DNA of 64,000 bases. Source: Georgenia sp. TF02-10 (GTDB taxonomy: Bacteria > Actinomycetota > Actinomycetes > Actinomycetales > Actinomycetaceae). The notes beneath the pieces are model-generated. The model made no database searches. It was given only the letters and a program-made list of their open reading frames with translations, and had not been told where the DNA came from. The stretch spans positions 496,001 to 560,000 of the forward strand of contig NZ_CP094289.1 in NCBI RefSeq assembly GCF_022759505.1, read 5' to 3'. Of the stretch, positions 26,425 through 34,074 are shown piece after piece. How positions within the stretch are numbered: position 1 is the first letter of the stretch; each line of letters opens with the position of its first letter. A program made the position numbers and the translations under genes.

Positions 26425-27807
26425 GTGAGGATGACGACCAAGCGGCGTGCCATGGGGACGCTGGCCGGCGCGGCGGCGCTGGCCATGACCCTGGGGGCCT
26501 GTGGCGGGGCCGACGAGCTTGGCGGCGGGGGCGGCGGGGGCGGCGGGGACGACACCGCCGGCGGCACCGACTGCTCGCCGTACGAGGACTACGGCAGCTT
26601 CGACGGCGAGACGGTCTCGCTGTTCTCCTCCATCCGCGAGGTCGAGGCGGACCAGCTCCAGGACACCTTCACCGAGTTCACCGAGTGCACCGGCATCACC
26701 GTGGAGCACAACGGCTCCGGGGAGTTCGAGCAGCAGGTCGTCGTGCAGGCCGAGGGCGGCAACGCGCCCGACCTGGCGATCTTCCCCCAGCCCGGCCTGT
26801 TCGCCCGCATGGTCGAGTCCGGCTACCTCGTCGAGCCGTCGGAGGAGGTCGAGGCCAACGTCGACGAGGGCTGGAGCGAGGACTGGAAGAGCTACGGCAC
26901 GGTGGACGGGACGTTCTACGGCGCGCCGCTCATGGCCAGCGTGAAGTCCTTCGTCTGGTACAGCCCGACGGCGTTCGAGGAGAACGGCTACGAGGTCCCC
27001 ACCACGTGGGACGACCTGATGGCGCTGACCGAGCAGATCGCCGCCGACCACGGCTCGGAGGACGTCAAGCCCTGGTGCGCCGGGATCGAGTCCGGCGGGG
27101 CGACCGGCTGGCCGGCCACCGACTGGATCGAGGACATGGTCCTGCGCGCCGGCGGCCCGGACGTCTACGACCAGTGGGTCAACCACGAGATCCCGTTCAA
27201 CGACCCGCAGATCGTCGAGGCCGTGGACATGGCCGGGGGCATTCTGAAGAACCCGGACTACGTCAATGGCGGCATCGGCGACCCCCGCTCGATCGCCACG
27301 ACGTCCTTCAACGACGCCGGCCTGCCGATCCTCGACGGCAACTGCTTCCTGCACCGCCAGGCCTCCTTCTACGAGGCGCAGTGGCCCGAGGGCACCGACG
27401 TCAGCCCCGAAGGCGACGTGTTCGCCTTCTACCTGCCCGGCGAGACCGAGGACGAGAGCCCGCTGCTGGTCGGCGGGGAGTTCGTCGGCGCCTTCAACGA
27501 CAATGAGGCCACCCAGGCCGTCCAGGCGTACATGTCCTCGGGCGAGTGGGCGAACACCCGGGTGGAGATCGGCGGGGTGACGAGCGCGAACACCGCCGTC
27601 GACCCCGAGAACGCCTCCTCCGACGTCCTGCGCCTGGCCATCGAGCTGCTCCAGGACGAGAACGCGGTCGCCCGCTTCGACGGCTCGGACATGATGCCCT
27701 CCGAGGTCGGTGCGGGGGCCTTCTGGTCCGGGATGGTGAGCTGGATCGACGGCGCCGAGACCCAGACGGCGGTGGACCAGATCGAGGCCGCCTGGCCCGC
27801 CGGCTGA
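26425..27807 (+). CDS. alpha-glucoside-type ABC substrate-binding lipoprotein
   Basis: 460-residue solute-binding protein of the carbohydrate family 1 type (AglE-like). The lipobox LGAC places the lipidated Cys at residue 26. A Gly-rich linker follows, then the two-lobed binding domain (EGGNAPDLAIFPQPGLFARMV, WYSPTAFEENGYEVPTTWDDL). It is anchored outside the membrane and delivers sugar to the two permeases downstream. The GTG at 26425 has GAGGAGG 6 nt upstream. A strong hairpin after the gene probably allows more binding protein than permease. Alpha-glucosides such as maltose, trehalose or sucrose are likely ligands by family. Confidence 0.9.
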   Translation: MRMTTKRRAMGTLAGAAALAMTLGACGGADELGGGGGGGGGDDTAGGTDCSPYEDYGSFDGETVSLFSSIREVEADQLQDTFTEFTECTGITVEHNGSGEFEQQVVVQAEGGNAPDLAIFPQPGLFARMVESGYLVEPSEEVEANVDEGWSEDWKSYGTVDGTFYGAPLMASVKSFVWYSPTAFEENGYEVPTTWDDLMALTEQIAADHGSEDVKPWCAGIESGGATGWPATDWIEDMVLRAGGPDVYDQWVNHEIPFNDPQIVEAVDMAGGILKNPDYVNGGIGDPRSIATTSFNDAGLPILDGNCFLHRQASFYEAQWPEGTDVSPEGDVFAFYLPGETEDESPLLVGGEFVGAFNDNEATQAVQAYMSSGEWANTRVEIGGVTSANTAVDPENASSDVLRLAIELLQDENAVARFDGSDMMPSEVGAGAFWSGMVSWIDGAETQTAVDQIEAAWPAG

Positions 27808-27821
27808 GGACGCCGGCCACC

Positions 27822-27851
27822 GGGGGGAGCAGCCACCGCGCTGCTCCCCCC
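27822..27851 (+). terminator. intra-operon hairpin between binding protein and permeases
   Basis: A perfect 12-bp stem (GGGGGGAGCAGC / GCTGCTCCCCCC) with a 6-nt loop starts 14 nt after the binding-protein stop. There is no T-run. In sugar ABC operons such hairpins typically give partial termination or protect the upstream mRNA. Confidence 0.65.
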
Positions 27852-27957
27852 AGCCCGTCCCGCGGCGCGCGCCCCCGGCCCCGGTGGCGGGCCGGGCCGC
27901 AGCCGCCGACCCCCGTCCGGCCCCAGGGCGGCGCCGCCGCCGCCGAGGAGATGAGAG

Positions 27958-28944
27958 ATGGACTTCTTCCTGTACTCCAAGATCGGGCAGATGGTCCTGG
28001 CGCTGCTGGCCTTCGCCGCGGTCGTCGCGGTCCTGATGCTCGGCGCGCGGGTGGCCGACCGGGTCGCCGGGCGGACCCGCAACCTGTGGGCGCTGCTCGT
28101 CTTCGCCGGGCCGGCGCTCCTCCTGCTCGGCGTCGGCCTGATCTACCCGGCCGGCCGCACGATCGTCATGTCCTTCATGGACCGCCGCTCGGAGGAGTGG
28201 GTGGCCCTGGACAACTACGCCTGGGTCCTCAACAACCCCGAGTCCCTGCGGGCCTTCATCAACACGTTCTGGTGGGTGATCCTCACCCCGCTCGTGGCGA
28301 CGGTCGTGGGCCTGCTCTACGCCATCCTCATCGACGGCAAGCGGTTCGAGAAGGTCGCCAAGTCGCTGCTGTTCATGCCCATGGCGATCTCCTTCGTCGG
28401 TGCCGGGATCATCTGGAAGTTCGTCTACGAGTACCGCGGCGCGGCGCAGGACCAGATCGGCCTGCTCAACGCCGTCCTGGTGGCGGTCGGCCTGGAGCCG
28501 GTGCGGTTCCTCCAGGACGGGCCGTGGAACACCTTCTTCCTCATCTTCGTGATGATCTGGGTGCAGGCCGGGTTCGCCATGGTGCTGCTCTCGGCGGCGA
28601 TCAAGGCGATTCCGACCGACATCGTCGAGGCGGCCCGGCTCGACGGCGTCAGCCCCTGGCAGATGTTCCGCTCGATCACCGTGCCCTCGATCCGGCCCAC
28701 CCTGGTGGTGGTGGTGACCACGATCTCCATCGCCACGCTGAAGATCTTTGACATCACCCGGACGATGACCGGCGCCCGGTTCGGCACCCAGGTGCTGGCG
28801 AACCAGATGTACGACCAGTCCTTCACCTTCGGCAACAACGGGATCGGCTCGGCGACGGCCGTGGTCATCTTCGTCCTAGTGATCCCGATCATCGTGTACA
28901 ACGTCCGGCAGATGCTCAGGAACCGGGAGGTGCGTGGAGCATGA
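27958..28944 (+). CDS. alpha-glucoside-type ABC permease 1 (AglF-like)
   Basis: 328 residues with an N-terminal pair of helices plus the six-helix MalF-type core. The EAA loop that docks the ATPase is EAARLDGVSPWQMFRSITVPSIRP (about 224-247). Features such as FLQDGPWNTFFLIFVMIWVQAGFAMVLLSAAIKAIPTD match AglF proteins. It forms a heterodimeric channel with the next gene product, whose ATG overlaps its stop by 4 bases. Confidence 0.92.
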   Translation: MDFFLYSKIGQMVLALLAFAAVVAVLMLGARVADRVAGRTRNLWALLVFAGPALLLLGVGLIYPAGRTIVMSFMDRRSEEWVALDNYAWVLNNPESLRAFINTFWWVILTPLVATVVGLLYAILIDGKRFEKVAKSLLFMPMAISFVGAGIIWKFVYEYRGAAQDQIGLLNAVLVAVGLEPVRFLQDGPWNTFFLIFVMIWVQAGFAMVLLSAAIKAIPTDIVEAARLDGVSPWQMFRSITVPSIRPTLVVVVTTISIATLKIFDITRTMTGARFGTQVLANQMYDQSFTFGNNGIGSATAVVIFVLVIPIIVYNVRQMLRNREVRGA

Positions 28945-29912
28945 GCGGCACCACTCCGGCGAACCCGGCGGTCGCCGTCGGCCGCCCCGCCACGTCCGTC
29001 CCGGACCCGATGGGCGGCCGGCCGGCCCCCACCAACCGGGTGACCACGTCCTCCCGGGCCAAGAAGACGCTGTCCACCCGGGTGGGCTCCGCCGTCGCTC
29101 TGGTCATCGCGGTGCTGTGGACGCTGCCGACGGCGGGCCTGCTCATCACCTCCGTGCGGCCCGAGGGGCAGATCCGGTCCACCGGCTGGTGGACGTTCTT
29201 CAGCGACCCCGCGTTCACCCTGGACAACTACCGCGAGGTCGTGTTCGGGCGGGCCTCCTCGGGCGCGCTGGCGAACTTCTTCATGAACTCCCTCACGATC
29301 ACCGTGCCGGCGACGGTGATCCCGCTGGTGCTCGCCATCATGGCGGCCTACGCCTTCTCGGTGCTGCAGTGGAAGGGCCGGGACACGGTGTTCGTGCTGG
29401 TCTTCGCACTGCAGATCGTGCCGCTGCAGATGGCACTCATCCCCCTCCTGCGGATCTTCTCCGGGACGGCCGTGGCGGAGGCGTTCCCGTTCCTGTCGAT
29501 CTGGGTGGCGCACTCGATCTTCGCGCTGCCGCTGGCGGTGTTCCTGCTGCACAACTTCATGGCCGAGGTGCCGCGGGAGCTCATCGAGGCGGCCCGGGTC
29601 GACGGCGCCGGGCACGTGACCCTCTTCTTCCGGATCATGCTGCCGCTGCTGGTGCCGGCCATCGCCAGTTTTGCCATCTTCCAGTTCCTGTGGGTGTGGA
29701 ACGACCTGCTCGTCGGGCTGACGTTCTCCGGCGGGAACAACCAGATCCAGCCGCTGACCGCGCGGCTGTCGGAGATGGCCGGCTCGCGCGGGCAGGACTG
29801 GCACCTGCTGACCTCCGGGGCCTTCGTCTCGATGATCGTCCCGTTGGTCGTGTTCTTCGCCCTGCAGAAGTACTTCGTGCGCGGGCTGCTCGCCGGGTCG
29901 GTCAAGGGCTGA
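28941..29912 (+). CDS. alpha-glucoside-type ABC permease 2 (AglG-like)
   Basis: 323 residues. A 35-residue disordered N-terminus precedes six helices with the EAA loop EAARVDGAGHVTLFFRIMLPLLVPA and the AglG segment VLQWKGRDTVFVLVFALQIVPLQMALIPLL. It partners the preceding permease. No ATPase gene follows, so the pump probably uses a shared ATPase of the MsiK type encoded elsewhere, and no glucosidase is linked. The 91 bp to the convergent oxidoreductase is GC-rich with no clear terminator. Confidence 0.92.
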   Translation: MSGTTPANPAVAVGRPATSVPDPMGGRPAPTNRVTTSSRAKKTLSTRVGSAVALVIAVLWTLPTAGLLITSVRPEGQIRSTGWWTFFSDPAFTLDNYREVVFGRASSGALANFFMNSLTITVPATVIPLVLAIMAAYAFSVLQWKGRDTVFVLVFALQIVPLQMALIPLLRIFSGTAVAEAFPFLSIWVAHSIFALPLAVFLLHNFMAEVPRELIEAARVDGAGHVTLFFRIMLPLLVPAIASFAIFQFLWVWNDLLVGLTFSGGNNQIQPLTARLSEMAGSRGQDWHLLTSGAFVSMIVPLVVFFALQKYFVRGLLAGSVKG

Positions 29913-30003
29913 GGCCGGGGCCGGGCGCCGGGCCGCTGGTGCCGGGGGCGGTGCTGACCGCCTGCTGGGCTGCGGTGGTGCTCGTCCCCGGCGGCGCGAC
30001 GGG

Positions 30004-30969
30004 TCAGGGCACCAGCAGGACCTTGCCGAACACCTCGCCCGAGTCCAGGAGCTCGTGACCGCGAGCGGCCGCGGCGAGCGGCAGCCGGGCGTGCACGATC
30101 GGGCGGAGCCGCCCGTCGGTGAGCATCGGCCAGACGTGCTCGCGGACCTCGGCGACGATGGCTGCCTTCTCCGGCCTCGGCCGGGCGCGCAGCGTGGTGA
30201 CGTGCACGCTGGCCCGCTTGGTGAGCAGGCGGCCGAGGTCGATCTCCCCCCGGCGCCCGCGCTGGGTGCCGATGATCACCAGCCGCCCGCCGGTGGCGAG
30301 CACCGCAGTGTTCTGCTCCAGGCCGCCGGCGCCGAGGACGTCGAGGACGACGTCGACCCCGCGTCCGTCGGTGGCCCGCAGGACCTCCGCCGCCACGTCC
30401 TGGCTGCGGTGGTCGACGGCGACGTCGGCCCCCAGCTCGAGGCAGCGCCGGGTCCGGTCCGGGCCGCCCGCCGTCGTGAGCACCCGGGCGCCGAGCGCGC
30501 GGGCGAGCTGGATCGCCGCCGACCCGACCCCGCCGGAGCCGCCCTGGACCAGGACGGCCTGGCCCGCCGCGAGGTGGGCGACGGTGACGAGGTTGGACCA
30601 GGCGGTGCACACCGCCTCCGGGAGGGCGGCGGCGTCGAGGAGGTCGAGGCCGGGCGGGACGGAGAGCAGCTGCCCGGCCGGGACCGCGACCAGCTCGGCG
30701 TACCCGCCGCCCGCGAGCAGGGCGGCGACCTTGTCCCCGACCTGCCAGCCGGTGACGTCGGCGCCGAGCGCCGCGACGGTGCCGGAGACCTCCAGGCCGA
30801 GGAGCTCGCTGGCGCCGGGCGGCGGGGGGTAGTGGCCGGCCCGCTGGAGGAGGTCGGCCCGGTTGATGCCGGCGGCCGCCACCCGGACGAGGACCTCGTC
30901 CGGGGCGGGCTCGGGGTCGGGGGCGTCGGCGAGGACGAGGTCGTGGTCGGAGATGGTGATCGCGCGCAT
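30004..30969 (-). CDS. NAD(P)H:quinone oxidoreductase, zinc-free MDR type
   Basis: 321-residue medium-chain reductase of the quinone oxidoreductase/PIG3 group. It has a GroES-like N-terminal domain (NRADLLQRAGHYPPPPGASELLGLEVSGTV) and a Rossmann domain with GGSGGVGS at 143-150. The zinc-binding Cys/His residues of alcohol dehydrogenases are missing. It should reduce quinones or enones with NADPH in the cytosol. The ATG at 30969 has AGGA 8 nt upstream; an in-frame ATG at 30978 would add three residues. It ends just before the tRNA-Ser element. Confidence 0.9.
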   Translation of the reverse strand: MRAITISDHDLVLADAPDPEPAPDEVLVRVAAAGINRADLLQRAGHYPPPPGASELLGLEVSGTVAALGADVTGWQVGDKVAALLAGGGYAELVAVPAGQLLSVPPGLDLLDAAALPEAVCTAWSNLVTVAHLAAGQAVLVQGGSGGVGSAAIQLARALGARVLTTAGGPDRTRRCLELGADVAVDHRSQDVAAEVLRATDGRGVDVVLDVLGAGGLEQNTAVLATGGRLVIIGTQRGRRGEIDLGRLLTKRASVHVTTLRARPRPEKAAIVAEVREHVWPMLTDGRLRPIVHARLPLAAAARGHELLDSGEVFGKVLLVP

Positions 30970-31041
30970 GGGTCCCATCCTGGCCGCCCGTAGACTGGCC
31001 CGCGCCGCCAGCAGGGGCCGCGTCCGCACCGCCGGCGGCAG

Positions 31042-31126
31042 GGAGGGCTGACAGAGCGGCCGAATGTGGCGGTCTTGAAAACCGCTGTGGGGCGACCCAC
31101 CAAGGGTTCGAATCCCTTGCCCTCCG
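31042..31126 (+). tRNA. tRNA-Ser (anticodon UGA)
   Basis: An 85-nt cloverleaf with acceptor stem GGAGGGC/GCCCTCC and discriminator G. The anticodon loop CTTGAAA (31074-31080) carries TGA at 31076-31078. A long variable arm and the T-loop GGTTCGAATCC are present, and no CCA is encoded. A possible -10 TAGACT lies at 30990-30995. Its 3' half is the left attachment repeat of the element that follows. Confidence 0.96.
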
Positions 31127-31127
31127 C
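31074..31127 (+). repeat. left attachment repeat (attL), inside tRNA-Ser
   Basis: 54 bp from the anticodon loop to one base past the tRNA 3' end. It is repeated at 32535-32588 with one mismatch (C at 31083, T at 32544). Integration into a tRNA 3' half is the usual mode of tyrosine integrases and leaves the tRNA intact. Confidence 0.85.
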
Positions 31128-31254
31128 GTCGTCGCAGGTAATGCGGTCGACGAGGGGTCCAGCGACCTCCGCCGTGAAGAGCTGGGTGTAGTCACCGACA
31201 GCGCCGAAGTCGTCCCGGTCCATCCGTACTATGTCGATCCTCCACGGCGCGGTG

Positions 31255-31620
31255 ATGGCTAACCTTCAGGCATACCTCGCTGAGCACCCGCTGGGCGGAC
31301 CCAAGGGTGGCTGCAGCCGGGCGGGGTGCGGCGGTGCGCCTCGAACGAGGATCGGGACGCGCCGCTGGAGCACGGCAAGCACTACCTGAGGTACGTCAAC
31401 TTTGCGCTTCACCGTCGAGGTCGCGGGAACGCGCTTCCACGGCCTGCGGCACACCTACGCGTCGCTTGGGTTCATGGCTGGCGTCGACCCGAGCATGGTC
31501 AGCCGGGTTGATGGGATACGGCTCCCGGAGCATCACGACCAAGTCTTCGTCAGCGACCTGTCGCCGGCCGACGAGGCTCTACACCCGCGCCGCGTCGGCG
31601 TTGTGGCCGAGCACGTACCG
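31255..31620 (+). pseudogene. tyrosine recombinase/integrase remnant, C-terminal part
   Basis: Phage-type integrase fragments are spread over shifted frames. The clearest is TRFHGLRHTYASLGFMAGVDPSMVSR at about 31432-31508, which holds the R-H-x-Y box II region of tyrosine recombinases (usual form FHDLRHTHASLLLAAG). Farther on, LSPADEALHPR resembles the FPSADEAL end that follows the catalytic tyrosine in many actinophage integrases; the H/GHSSI block and the tyrosine region are damaged. Upstream, NEDRDAPLEHGKHYLRYVN in another frame resembles the segment preceding box II. The N-terminal half is gone. It sits immediately downstream of the tRNA used as attachment site, as expected for the element's own integrase. 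Confidence 0.8.
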
Positions 31621-31635
31621 GTGAGGATCCCCGCG

Positions 31636-32208
31636 CTACTCCGCGAGGATGCGCTTGCACAAGGCGAACATGACAAGGCCATGGACGAGTGAAACACTCA
31701 CCTCGTAACGCGGGATCCCGCCCGGCTCTCGCAGTTCGACGGTGAAGGTCTCACCCGCCTGAGTCACGGACGCCAGCATCAGATCGTCTGCCGAGGTCTC
31801 GTACCGAGTGGCGACCCGGAGGCGAGCGCTCTCGATCGCTTCGTCCTCTGTGAATGTTCGTCTCGCCGACGCGTCCCGTACGTGCGTTGCGAGCCGTCGC
31901 GCGTAGCGCAGGAGCGAGTCGGCAGCGATGGCTATGAAGATGTCTCCGGACAGTTGCACAGCGACTTCCGCTACGTCACCCGACGCGCCCCACTCGGTGG
32001 TTCTCCGGCTGTACACGATCGAATATCGGGGTTCCCCGCCGTTCGGCCGAAGGATGTCGTCTAGAGTTGTCCAGAGCCACCCTTGGGGCACGTCGAGACC
32101 GTTTGCGTCAATGGCGACGAAGTCACCGGTCCACTCGAAGTGTTCGTCAAGCGGTTCAAACGTAAAGTAGGTGACTTCCGGTGGTCCCTCCGCCCACTCG
32201 TCGCTCAC
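31636..32208 (-). CDS. hypothetical protein, element cargo
   Basis: 190-residue acidic, soluble protein that I do not recognise. It has a mixed alpha/beta pattern. Segments include EWTGDFVAIDANGLDVPQGW, YSIVYSRRTTEWG and a C-terminal ELREPGGIPRYEVSVSLVHGLVMFALCKRILAE whose last part is hydrophobic. No signal peptide or catalytic motif is visible. The GTG start at 32208 overlaps the stop of a 35-codon reading frame upstream (GTGA), suggesting coupled translation. It lies inside the tRNA-Ser element and has lower G+C than its neighbours. Defence, toxin or immunity roles are possible for such cargo but unproven. Confidence 0.7.
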   Translation of the reverse strand: MSDEWAEGPPEVTYFTFEPLDEHFEWTGDFVAIDANGLDVPQGWLWTTLDDILRPNGGEPRYSIVYSRRTTEWGASGDVAEVAVQLSGDIFIAIAADSLLRYARRLATHVRDASARRTFTEDEAIESARLRVATRYETSADDLMLASVTQAGETFTVELREPGGIPRYEVSVSLVHGLVMFALCKRILAE

Positions 32209-32312
32209 GGCTGGGGAGCCTTGAACTGCCGCAACGACCCGCCGTCGATCGAACTGCGTGGTGGGCGGTTGGTGATACCGTGGGTAGCGAGAGTGCTGGG
32301 GTCGTCGCTCAT
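32205..32312 (-). CDS. small reading frame coupled to the element cargo gene
   Basis: 35 codons, ATG at 32312 to TGA at 32205-32207, starting MSDDPSTLATHGITNR. Its stop overlaps the GTG of the 190-residue gene by 4 bases. The peptide is polar and basic toward its end. It may be a leader peptide, a small partner protein or a remnant; length alone does not decide. Confidence 0.4.
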   Translation of the reverse strand: MSDDPSTLATHGITNRPPRSSIDGGSLRQFKAPQP

Positions 32313-32740
32313 GGGCCTAAGGTAGCAGGACGTAGCCACACCCCCGACTCGGAACGGGCGGCGGACTTCACGATCCCTCCGAGAAACCCTGCAGGTACGC
32401 CGCGTGAATAATTTTCAGCTTGCGCGGCTGTCGACCATCCCTTCCGTTGCTAGTCCAGACAGTGGCTAAGCCCCGCGCCGCATGGCGCCACGACTGTTCG
32501 CTGCGGACGACTGTGGCGCAAGCGAAGGACTGTACTTGAAAACTGCTGTGGGGCGACCCACCAAGGGTTCGAATCCCTTGCCCTCCGCCGGATGTTGGCC
32601 GGCCACTCGCTCGCGTCGGAAGCGCCGTCTCGGGCGGGGTGAGGGGTCGACGTCGCCTGGTGGCCGGAACGCCGCACCGGAGAGGTGCCGCGCTGGCGGA
32701 CACGTGCGAGGCACCATGTACTCCTGACAGGGAGGTGACG
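32313..32740. other. right end of the tRNA-Ser element
   Basis: 428 bp without a supported gene. It includes an A+T-rich patch near 32400-32420 (gaataattttcagc), unusual for this genome, and the right attachment repeat at 32535-32588. Sequence after 32589 leads into the MerR-DUF433 gene. Confidence 0.6.
32535..32588 (+). repeat. right attachment repeat (attR), tRNA-Ser 3'-half copy
   Basis: 53 of 54 bases match the anticodon loop to 3' end of tRNA-Ser(UGA) at 31074-31127. The 5' half of a tRNA is absent upstream, so this is not a functional tRNA gene but the second junction of an integrated element. Confidence 0.85.
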
Positions 32741-33364
32741 ATGCTTGCCAACCTCGATCTCGTGGCCATCCCCCGCGAGAAGGCTGCAGCCCTTGCCGGC
32801 ATCAGTCAGCGCCGGCTTCGGTACTGGCATCGCAAGGGGCTCGTGGCACCCACGATCGAGTCCCACCGAACCTCGCGCCCGGTGTACCTCTACGCCTACC
32901 AGGACCTCCTGGCGGTGCTCGTCCTCGTCGAACTCAAGGCGCGCGGCGTGCGTCTGCAGCACGTCCGGCGAGTGGTGCCTTACGTTCGCGCGCTCGGGTA
33001 CTCCCAGCCGCTGACCGAGGTCTGCTACGCCATCCACGGCGGCGAGATCCACCTGCAGCACCCCGACGGCGGCTGGGAGGGTGATCGCCGCCCCGGCCAA
33101 GGGGTCCTCCCCGAGGTGCTCGAGCTCGAGCCGCTGCGCGCGCGCATCCAGCGAGCCGTGATCCGGCCAGAGCAGCAGCACGGCTCTACGGAGCGGCGGT
33201 CGGGGACGCTGGGAGGGAAGGAGGTGTTCGCCGGCACGCGCGTCCCCGTCAGCACCGTGCAGCGCTACCTCGACATGGGTGCTTCCGTGGAGCAGGTCCT
33301 GACGTCCTTCCCAGCCCTGGATCGTGCCGACGTCGACGAGGTGATCAGTCGGCGAGCATCATGA
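32741..33364 (+). CDS. MerR-like HTH plus DUF433 antitoxin-type protein
   Basis: 207 residues. A MerR-like winged HTH (about 8-75, AALAGISQRRLRYWHRKGLVAPTIES) is followed by a DUF433 domain at the C-terminus (GKEVFAGTRVPVSTVQRYLDMGASVEQVLTSFPALDRADVDEVISRR). This fusion typically precedes a DUF5615/PIN-like toxin gene in actinobacteria, and the protein then serves as DNA-binding antitoxin. The ATG at 32741 has GGGAGG 5 nt upstream. The following toxin frame overlaps by ATGA but breaks after 27 codons. Confidence 0.85.
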   Translation: MLANLDLVAIPREKAAALAGISQRRLRYWHRKGLVAPTIESHRTSRPVYLYAYQDLLAVLVLVELKARGVRLQHVRRVVPYVRALGYSQPLTEVCYAIHGGEIHLQHPDGGWEGDRRPGQGVLPEVLELEPLRARIQRAVIRPEQQHGSTERRSGTLGGKEVFAGTRVPVSTVQRYLDMGASVEQVLTSFPALDRADVDEVISRRAS

Positions 33365-33444
33365 TCGCCTTGCGTTTCGTGCTGGAGCAGGACGTCGACG
33401 TCGCTGTCCGCGCAGCCTTGGAGCGGCTGGGGCGCGAGTGCTGA
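33361..33444 (+). pseudogene. truncated DUF5615/PIN-like toxin
   Basis: 27 codons, MIALRFVLEQDVDVAVRAALERLGREC, ending at TGA. Intact toxins of this class begin MRxLLDQDV...ALxxxGHxCWTA. A single missing base after TGC would turn CTGACC into the expected TGG-ACC (Trp-Thr). The frame beyond (AHGAGSGTTATRR) is not well conserved, so the rest is decayed or divergent. The ATG overlaps the antitoxin stop (ATGA). Confidence 0.6.
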
Positions 33445-33588
33445 CCGCGCACGGGGCCGGGTCTGGAACCACCGCGACGCGGCGATCGGCAGCGCCCGGC
33501 CTCGCTGCGGTGAACGCGCACGGCACCTCAACCGGCTACCCGCCAGCCCGCAAGGTGCGGCTCCCCGTCGGTCGGTACCGGGAGCGTC

Positions 33589-33939
33589 CTACCGAGCTTT
33601 GACGGCAAGCACGGGGACCTCGGCCTCCAGCAGCACCCGCTGCGCCATCGAGCCGAGCAACAGCTTGCCGACCGGGCTGCGGTGACGCAGGCCCATCACC
33701 ACGAGCGAGACGTCTTCGGCAACGACGGAGTCGAGAAACGCGTCGACCTTGTCCATCCTCGGGTTGAGCTGGACCTCGCGGGCCGGCAGGTCCCCGACCG
33801 CCGCGGTCACGTCGGGGACCGGGTCGGAGCCGAGGTTGGCCCACAGCAGCTCGGTCCCGCGCAGTTGCGCCTCGGTAACGCCGGCGGCCAGGGCCGCACG
33901 CCCCTCCGCCGACGAACTCGCCGCCACCAGCACGCTCAT
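33589..33939 (-). CDS. universal stress protein family, short form
   Basis: 116 residues, shorter than the usual 140-160. The core UspA pattern is present: MSVLVAASSSAEGRAALAAG at the start, VVMGLRHRSPVGKLLLGSMAQRVLLEAEVPVLAVK at the end with a GxxxGK...GS-like nucleotide loop. The segment between strand 1 and helix 2 is abbreviated. ATG at 33939 with GAGAGGA upstream. It is divergent from the TTT transporter operon with 135 bp between them. Confidence 0.8.
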   Translation of the reverse strand: MSVLVAASSSAEGRAALAAGVTEAQLRGTELLWANLGSDPVPDVTAAVGDLPAREVQLNPRMDKVDAFLDSVVAEDVSLVVMGLRHRSPVGKLLLGSMAQRVLLEAEVPVLAVKAR

Positions 33940-34001
33940 CGCGTAGTTCCTCTCCGTCGAACCCCTATGGGGACACGCTAGAGGGCACGCCGTGGTCCGT
34001 C

Positions 34002-34033
34002 TAGCGGTACACATTGACCGCATAGCGGTACAC
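34002..34033. promoter_or_regulatory. direct-repeat operator upstream of tctC
   Basis: TAGCGGTACAC occurs at 34002-34012 and 34023-34033, exactly 21 bp apart, that is two helical turns on the same face. The second copy ends about 40 nt before the tctC start. The IclR regulator encoded in the same locus is the obvious candidate to bind. Confidence 0.6.
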
Positions 34034-34074
34034 GTGATTGTGTGGGCCGCGTCACTTCACCGTAAGGAGGCGGC

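Larger units (their letters stand above)
31042..32588. mobile_element. decayed tRNA-Ser integrative element
   Basis: An intact tRNA-Ser at the left, a 54-bp copy of its 3' half at the right, a broken tyrosine integrase just inside the left end and unknown cargo between them together show an integrated element reduced to about 1.4 kb. G+C is lower than in the flanking genes. The element can no longer encode a full integrase. Confidence 0.8.

Noticed and set aside
32535-32588. A second tRNA-Ser gene
   Set aside because: Only the anticodon loop to the 3' end is present; there is no 5' acceptor strand or D arm, so it is an attachment-site copy.
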